DNA from: Bacteroidota bacterium
GTDB taxonomy: Bacteria; Bacteroidota; Bacteroidia; Bacteroidales; Prolixibacteraceae
Assembly (NCBI GenBank): GCA_023488865.1
Contig: JAMDDG010000010.1
Location: 1 to 10,003, forward strand
Length of the DNA: 10,003 nucleotides
Direction of reading: 5' to 3'
Of the stretch, positions 6,695 through 10,003 are shown piece after piece (positions within the stretch are counted from its first letter, which is position 1; each line of letters starts with the position of its first letter). The notes under the pieces are model-generated. The model ran no database searches. It was not told where the DNA came from and saw only the letters and a program-made list of their open reading frames with translations. Made by a program: the position numbers and the translations under genes.

Positions 6695-8116
6695 TCAAAT
6701 TGTATTAACGATCTTTTCCAGAAGGACTACGTTTTCCACATGATGGGTGTGCGGAAACATATCGACCGGAAGCACCTCTTTGACGGCATATTGATTTTGC
6801 ATCAGTTGAAGGTCGCGCGCCTGTGTGGCGGGATTGCAGCTGACATAGACAATCCTGTCGGGCGAGGCGGCCAATATCACCCGGACTACTTTTTCATCCA
6901 TACCTGCCCTTGGCGGGTCGGTGATGATCACATCGGGACGGCCGTTCTCAGCAATAAATCCGGCAGTCAGAATATCTTTCATGTCTCCGGCGAAAAAATA
7001 GGCATTGTTGATGCCATTGTTGACTGAATTGATCTTTGCGTCGTCGATGGCTTCGGGTACATACTCAATCCCGATTACTTTTTTTGCCTTTTTGGCCACA
7101 AAATTGGCGATGGTGCCGGTTCCGGTGTATAGGTCATACACCGTCTCCGCGCCGGTGAGGCCGGCCATCTCCCGGGTGATCTTGTACAATTCGTAAGCCT
7201 GGGTTGAATTGGTTTGGTAGAAAGATTTGGCCCCAACGATAAATTTTAACCCTTCCATCTCTTCCACCAGGTGATCTTTTCCTTTGTAAACCTGTATTTC
7301 CTGGTCGGTAATGGTGTCGTTTCCTTTTTCGTTGATCACGTACAGCAAAGAGGTAATTTGTGGAAAACCTTCTGCCACAAAGCTAAGCAATCCTTCTCTG
7401 GCTGGCCGGTCATCGACAAAAAATACGAAAATGACCATCACTTCCCCTTTTTCGTTGGTACGAATGGTCAGGGTACGAAGCAGACCGCTTTTATTCCGCA
7501 GGTCGAAGAAGGGTAGCTGGTGTTCCAAAGCGTAACCTCGCACTGCATTGCGGATTTCGTTGGAGGGGGAAGCCTGGAGCCAGCAGGTTTTGATATCCAT
7601 CACTTTGTCGAACATGCCGGGGATATGAAATCCCAATACGTTCTGATCGTTGATCTCGGCTCCTGAACGGATTTCTTCCTCTGAGAGCCAGCGCCTGTTG
7701 GAAAAGGTGAATTCAAGTTTATTGCGGTAGAACGTTGTTTTTTCAGATCCTGTGATTGGATGCAGTTTGGGAATATTCACCCTGCCGATACGGGTCAACT
7801 GATCGACAACCTGCTTCTGTTTGTAAAAGAGTTGTTTTTCGTAGGGAAGATATTGCCATTTGCATCCTCCGCAGAGGTCAAAATGTTCGCAGAAAGCTTC
7901 TACCCGGTCGGGTGACGGAGTTCTGACCGCAACCACTTTTCCCTCCATGTATTTTTCTCTCTTTTTCGTAACCTGGATGTCCACTACATCGCCGGGGATC
8001 ACATTCGTGGTAAAAACGACTATCCCCTCGACCCTGGCTACGGCCTTACCTTCAGCGCCGGCATCCAATATTTCTACATTTTGCAACAAAGGCAAATTCT
8101 TGGTATTTCTTCCCAC
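6695..8116 (-). CDS. rlmD: RNA m5U methyltransferase, RlmD/RumA type (TRAM + SAM domains)
   Basis: SAM-dependent enzyme that methylates C5 of a uridine in RNA, by family most likely U1939 of 23S rRNA. It has 473 residues. An N-terminal TRAM domain (about 10-65, LLQNVEILDAGAEGKAVARV) is followed by the four iron-sulfur cysteines of the family: Cys76, Cys82 and Cys85 (CEHFDLCGGC) and Cys178 (KTCWLQ). The C-terminal Rossmann domain shows YDLYTGTGTIANF (about 327-339), IGIEYVPEAI and DPPRAGMDEKV. The catalytic nucleophile is Cys427 in VYVSCNPATQARD. RlmC- or TrmA-like specificity cannot be excluded from sequence, although TrmA lacks the TRAM domain and cluster. The start is GTG (8114-8116); no in-frame ATG lies near, and the TRAM domain begins about ten residues later, so the true start must be close to this. 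It follows kdsC in the same direction after 184 bp containing a large inverted repeat. Confidence 0.93.
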   Translation of the reverse strand: MGRNTKNLPLLQNVEILDAGAEGKAVARVEGIVVFTTNVIPGDVVDIQVTKKREKYMEGKVVAVRTPSPDRVEAFCEHFDLCGGCKWQYLPYEKQLFYKQKQVVDQLTRIGRVNIPKLHPITGSEKTTFYRNKLEFTFSNRRWLSEEEIRSGAEINDQNVLGFHIPGMFDKVMDIKTCWLQASPSNEIRNAVRGYALEHQLPFFDLRNKSGLLRTLTIRTNEKGEVMVIFVFFVDDRPAREGLLSFVAEGFPQITSLLYVINEKGNDTITDQEIQVYKGKDHLVEEMEGLKFIVGAKSFYQTNSTQAYELYKITREMAGLTGAETVYDLYTGTGTIANFVAKKAKKVIGIEYVPEAIDDAKINSVNNGINNAYFFAGDMKDILTAGFIAENGRPDVIITDPPRAGMDEKVVRVILAASPDRIVYVSCNPATQARDLQLMQNQYAVKEVLPVDMFPHTHHVENVVLLEKIVNTI

Positions 8117-8131
8117 AGATAGTTTCTTTTT

Positions 8132-8266
8132 ATTTTCGATTTTGGATTTTGGATTTTGGATTTTGGATTACGCAAACCCACCAGTTTCTCTTTTTTACGA
8201 ATATTCCGGTTGTCTTGAATTTTTGGATTCCCGCCATTCGAAAATCCAAAATCCAAAATCGAAAAT
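8132..8266. repeat. 26-bp perfect inverted repeat built from a TTTTGGA heptamer
   Basis: Bases 8132-8157 and 8241-8266 are exact reverse complements, separated by 83 bp. The left arm contains four tandem TTTTGGA heptamers (8140-8167, the last running into the spacer); the right arm contains TCCAAAA in the opposite sense. The element occupies most of the kdsC-rlmD gap. Translated, it gives low-complexity peptides such as NPKSKIQNPKSKI, which I treat as artefacts. Transcribed leftward from kdsC or from a promoter near 8290, it would fold into a long stem ahead of rlmD. Confidence 0.8.
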
Positions 8267-8282
8267 TTGTTTCACAGTCCGT

Positions 8283-8290
8283 CAAATCTA
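8283..8290 (-). promoter_or_regulatory. Possible -7 promoter element TAGATTTG for rlmD
   Basis: On the minus strand this reads TAGATTTG, an exact TAnnTTTG. It lies just past the kdsC stop, and a transcript from it would carry a leader of about 160 nt containing the whole inverted repeat before the rlmD start. No TTTG -33 element is seen at normal spacing, and a six-base match in A/T-rich DNA can be chance. Confidence 0.25.
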
Positions 8291-8300
8291 TATCTTTTGC

Positions 8301-8831
8301 TTAGAAGCTGCTCCAATTAATCTCCTCCGGGTGGCACCATTTTCCCTGAGCGCGCATCACCTGCTCAATGACATCCCGGACACAACCTTCGCCGCCATTC
8401 AGGTGGGAAATATAAGCAGAAATTTCCTTGATTTCGGGTGCGGCGTCGTTCGGACAAACCGGAAGGCCAACCTTGGTCATCACATTGTAATCGGGTATAT
8501 CGTCGCCCATATAAAGTACCTGATCTGCTATAAGATTGTTCTTTTTTAGGAAGTCGTACAGACAGGGGACTTTGTCTAAAGTGCCCATATAAACCTGTGT
8601 AATCCCGAGCCGGTCGAGCCGGCCTTTGGTATCCTGCGTCTTTCCGCCGGTGATGATGCCGATCGGATAGCCGGATCGGATGGCATACATGATGGCATAA
8701 CCATCTTTCATGTTGGAAGTTCGTACCGGATCACCATCGGGTGAGAGACTCAGGACGTTGTGGGAAATAACGCCGTCAACGTCAAAAATAAAACTCTTGA
8801 TTTTACTCAGTTCTTCTTTAAAAAATGCCAT
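8301..8831 (-). CDS. kdsC: 3-deoxy-D-manno-octulosonate 8-phosphate phosphatase, KdsC-type HAD hydrolase
   Basis: HAD-superfamily phosphatase that removes phosphate from KDO 8-phosphate to give KDO, the inner-core sugar of lipopolysaccharide; cytoplasmic. Its 176 residues match the usual capless KdsC length, a form that works as a tetramer in characterised homologues. Motif I is FDVDGV with nucleophile Asp17 and acid/base Asp19. Motif II is IITGGK (Thr61). Lys87 in LDKV is the likely motif III lysine. Motif IV is MGDDIPD (Asp110, Asp111, Asp114). The phrases NMKDGYAI, RLGITQVYMG and GGEGCVRDVIE align with the E. coli protein from memory. Motif II reads TGGK where E. coli has TGRK. Close relatives act on other sugar phosphates (e.g. 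KDN 9-phosphate), so the exact substrate is inferred. The start ATG is at 8829-8831, with no Shine-Dalgarno. It lies downstream of the DUF2520 gene across a 121-bp gap, probably in the same transcript. Confidence 0.9.
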   Translation of the reverse strand: MAFFKEELSKIKSFIFDVDGVISHNVLSLSPDGDPVRTSNMKDGYAIMYAIRSGYPIGIITGGKTQDTKGRLDRLGITQVYMGTLDKVPCLYDFLKKNNLIADQVLYMGDDIPDYNVMTKVGLPVCPNDAAPEIKEISAYISHLNGGEGCVRDVIEQVMRAQGKWCHPEEINWSSF

Positions 8832-8862
8832 AATTAACTAAAAATATGTCTATTTACATTTA

Positions 8863-8875
8863 ATCCCTCCGGGAT
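8863..8875. repeat. Small palindrome ATCCC-TCC-GGGAT (REP-like)
   Basis: A 5-bp G/C-rich inverted repeat with a 3-nt centre in an otherwise A/T-rich stretch upstream of kdsC. It looks like the core of short REP-type elements in some Bacteroidota, but there is only one clear copy here. A related string at about 9808-9819 (TCCGGGAGGGA) is not a perfect match. Confidence 0.3.
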
Positions 8876-8903
8876 AAAACCCCTGAATTATCAATTTAAG
8901 GAG

Positions 8904-8952
8904 TCCCCTTCGCCCCCTCGTCCTTTCTCCCTCTCGTCCTCTCGTTCCCCCG
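8904..8952. repeat. Purine-rich degenerate repeat (ACGAGAGG-like) between DUF2520 gene and kdsC
   Basis: On the coding (minus) strand the stretch immediately after the DUF2520 stop is almost purely G/A with recurring GGACGAG and CGAGAGG blocks at about 7-9 nt spacing. It contrasts with the A/T-rich 8832-8900. It resembles the purine-rich bases after the GNAT stop (about 3125-3161). Confidence 0.5.
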
Positions 8953-9720
8953 TCACTCCTGATCGGGCCGAGAGATGTCCCTGCTTATCAGTTCATATAG
9001 TTTCTGCCATTCTGGATGTTGCTCCAACATCTTCAGGTGATGGTCCATAATGGTTTTATTGTTCCGGATAGCCGGGCCTGTCTGGACTGTACGCGGAGAA
9101 TGGTGCATCGCTTTATTGGCTGTCTCCATAATGAGTGGCTTTAAAAGGTCAAAATCTAATTGTTTTTCCAGAAGAAGCTTTTCTCCGATAGAATAAAAAT
9201 GGTTGACAAAATTTGAGACAAAAACTGCAGCCAGGTGAAGTTGCTTGCGCTGCATTGAATCAACCTGGACAACCTGATCCGAAATGATAGCTGCAAGGGC
9301 CCTTAGTTTTGCCAGGTTTTCGGCACTGTTCGCTTCGATACAGATTGGGACGGAGCTGAAATCAACCTCTTTTTGTTTGGATAATGTCTGCAGCGGGTAG
9401 AAAACCCCATAATTTTTGGAAACCGTAGCCAGGATATTCATTGAAACGCTTCCTGCTGTGTGGACGATCAATTGCTCCCTGATCGGGAGGTCAGTTAGCA
9501 CGTCAGGAATTGCATCGTCAGAGACGGCCAGGATATAAAGGTCTGCTTCGGCTATGATCTCCTTTTTAGAGGATGTGAAAGGACATTCCAAAAGATTTGC
9601 CAATAGTGCGGCGCTTGATCTGGATCTGCCAAAAAGCTGGATAATTTCAACATTTTTAGCGAGAAGCGCCATTCCAAGACGGGTAGCGAGATTTCCGGTA
9701 CCCAATAAAACAATTCGCAT
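8953..9720 (-). CDS. Rossmann-like and DUF2520 domain protein (putative NAD(P)-dependent oxidoreductase)
   Basis: A 255-residue cytoplasmic protein. Residues 1-120 form a Rossmann domain related to the NADP-binding F420 oxidoreductase / pyrroline-5-carboxylate reductase group: a strand, the dinucleotide loop GTGNLATRLG (7-16), GRSRSSAALL at the position that often senses the NADP phosphate, ADLYILAVSDDAI, and LIVHTAGSVSM. The segment FYPLQTLSKQKEVDFSSVPICIEA leads into the all-helical DUF2520 domain (about 125-250), with the conserved-looking block LHLAAVFVSNFVNHFY and the C-terminal TGPAIRNNKTIMDHH. No reaction is established for the family, so I give no gene symbol. It is the first gene of the leftward group and precedes kdsC. 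I recall this pairing from other Bacteroidota, which suggests a conserved operon but does not prove a role in KDO synthesis. Start ATG is at 9718-9720, just downstream of an exact -7 box. Confidence 0.88.
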   Translation of the reverse strand: MRIVLLGTGNLATRLGMALLAKNVEIIQLFGRSRSSAALLANLLECPFTSSKKEIIAEADLYILAVSDDAIPDVLTDLPIREQLIVHTAGSVSMNILATVSKNYGVFYPLQTLSKQKEVDFSSVPICIEANSAENLAKLRALAAIISDQVVQVDSMQRKQLHLAAVFVSNFVNHFYSIGEKLLLEKQLDFDLLKPLIMETANKAMHHSPRTVQTGPAIRNNKTIMDHHLKMLEQHPEWQKLYELISRDISRPDQE

Positions 9721-9735
9721 TTATTTAATTTTTTG

Positions 9736-9743
9736 CAAAAATA
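9736..9743 (-). promoter_or_regulatory. Bacteroidota -7 promoter element TATTTTTG upstream of the DUF2520 gene
   Basis: The minus strand reads TATTTTTG, exact TAnnTTTG, ending 15 nt before the ATG. It would start a transcript with a very short leader through DUF2520 and kdsC. No good -33 TTTG is seen. It shares the 11-mer CTATTTTTGCA with the mnmA promoter. Confidence 0.45.
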
Positions 9744-9823
9744 GGGTAAATATCATTAAATCGTTATGTTATAAAGTTTAACTTTGAAGTCAATTTTTAA
9801 GGAAATATCCGGGAGGGAATTTT

Positions 9824-9859
9824 CATACTATGAATAATTTGTTTTTAAAAGGTAGTATG
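9824..9859. other. Inverted repeat CATACTA / TAGTATG
   Basis: CATACTA (9824-9830) and TAGTATG (9853-9859) are perfect reverse complements across 22 bp, in the gene-free right end. It could be a weak stem-loop or a spaced operator; its role is unknown. Confidence 0.3.
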
Positions 9860-9865
9860 GAACTC

Positions 9866-9915
9866 CATGTTGCTGAAAATTATTTTCATCCTCTTGGATG
9901 TTAGAAAACAACATG
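9866..9915. other. Nested stem-loop element in gene-free right end
   Basis: CATGTTG (9866-9872) pairs with CAACATG (9909-9915). Inside it TTTT (9883-9886) can pair with AAAA (9905-9908), and CATCC (9887-9891) pairs with GGATG (9896-9900) around a TCTT tetraloop. The arms are stacked with unpaired stretches of 10 and 4 nt. It could be a leader or terminator structure of a gene to the right, or a small RNA; no promoter or reading frame supports a definite call. Confidence 0.35.
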
Positions 9916-9926
9916 TTCGTTTCATA

Positions 9927-9953
9927 TAACCGAAAACGATTTCGTTTTAGTTA
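9927..9953. promoter_or_regulatory. 16-bp perfect palindrome AAAACGATTTCGTTTT with outer TAAC/GTTA arms
   Basis: AAAACGA-TT-TCGTTTT (9933-9948) is an exact palindrome, framed by TAAC (9927-9930) and GTTA (9950-9953). The two-base centre and CG steps suit a dimeric helix-turn-helix operator of LacI-like style more than an RNA hairpin. No regulator gene is in view. It lies about 210 bp upstream of the DUF2520 gene and may belong to a gene beyond the right edge. Confidence 0.35.
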
Positions 9954-9962
9954 ACAAAATTC

Positions 9963-10003
9963 CTTGTGTTTTCTTTGTGTTTTCCTTCGTGACCTTTGTG
10001 TTT
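9963..10003. repeat. CTTTGTGTTTTC-type repeat running off the right edge
   Basis: CTTGTGTTTT, CTTTGTGTTTTC (9973-9984), CTTCGTGAC (9985-9993) and CTTTGTGTTT (9994-10003) follow each other with a period of about 9-12 nt. Similar CTTTGTG/CTTCGTG strings are common intergenic repeats in environmental bacteria. The total length cannot be seen. The remainder of the gene-free 9721-10003 stretch is A/T-rich and holds the structures listed above. Confidence 0.55.

Noticed and set aside
8074..8256. Minus-strand 60-codon frame with NPKSKIQNPKSKI
   Set aside because: The peptide is the translation of the TCCAAAA heptamer repeat and overlaps the rlmD start in another frame; not a credible protein.
7860..8549. 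Plus-strand 229-codon open frame across rlmD, the inverted repeat and kdsC
   Set aside because: It runs opposite two well-supported genes and through a repeat; its sequence is low in complexity in the middle.
1..10003. tRNA or rRNA genes, insertion sequences, integrases, toxin-antitoxin or defence modules
   Set aside because: I saw no cloverleaf or rRNA-like segments and no transposase, integrase or defence protein in any frame; all long frames are explained by metabolic and RNA-modification genes.

Overview
The window reads as ordinary chromosomal DNA from a member of the Bacteroidota (Bacteroidales-like). Four things point there. Start codons are preceded by A/T-rich stretches without a clear Shine-Dalgarno. 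Exact copies of the Bacteroidota -7 promoter element TAnnTTTG lie just upstream of two genes. A GH78 rhamnosidase and a secreted purple-acid-type phosphatase are typical cargo of plant-glycan-degrading members. A KDO 8-phosphate phosphatase implies a lipopolysaccharide outer membrane. The lineage is inferred from style, not from a marker gene.

Layout. Positions 1-2396 (+) hold the larger, C-terminal part of an alpha-L-rhamnosidase whose start lies left of the window. 2582-3124 (+) is a GNAT acetyltransferase. 3208-4206 (+) is a secreted metallophosphoesterase. 4252-5433 (+) is mnmA, the tRNA U34 2-thiouridylase. 5711-6622 (+) is cysK, cysteine synthase. cysK converges on a leftward group read in the order 9720-8953 (Rossmann/DUF2520 protein), 8831-8301 (kdsC) and 8116-6695 (rlmD-type RNA m5U methyltransferase). 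A 29-bp hairpin fills the space between the cysK and rlmD stop codons. The right end (9721-10003) has no gene and carries several inverted repeats and the start of a CTTTGTGTTTTC-type repeat.

The genes do not form one pathway. Themes are glycan breakdown (GH78), phosphate release (metallophosphoesterase), RNA modification (mnmA, rlmD), cysteine synthesis (cysK) and envelope synthesis (kdsC). cysK and mnmA have a loose metabolic link, since cysteine is the usual sulfur source for tRNA thiolation through a cysteine desulfurase.

I see no new defence, mobile or biosynthetic system. The unusual material lies between genes. Five of the seven gaps over 50 bp, plus the right flank (six gapped regions in all), carry their own short-period (7-12 nt) repeat, two of them folded into long inverted repeats. 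There is also a near-perfect CRP-type palindrome upstream of cysK and a cluster of palindromes at the right edge.
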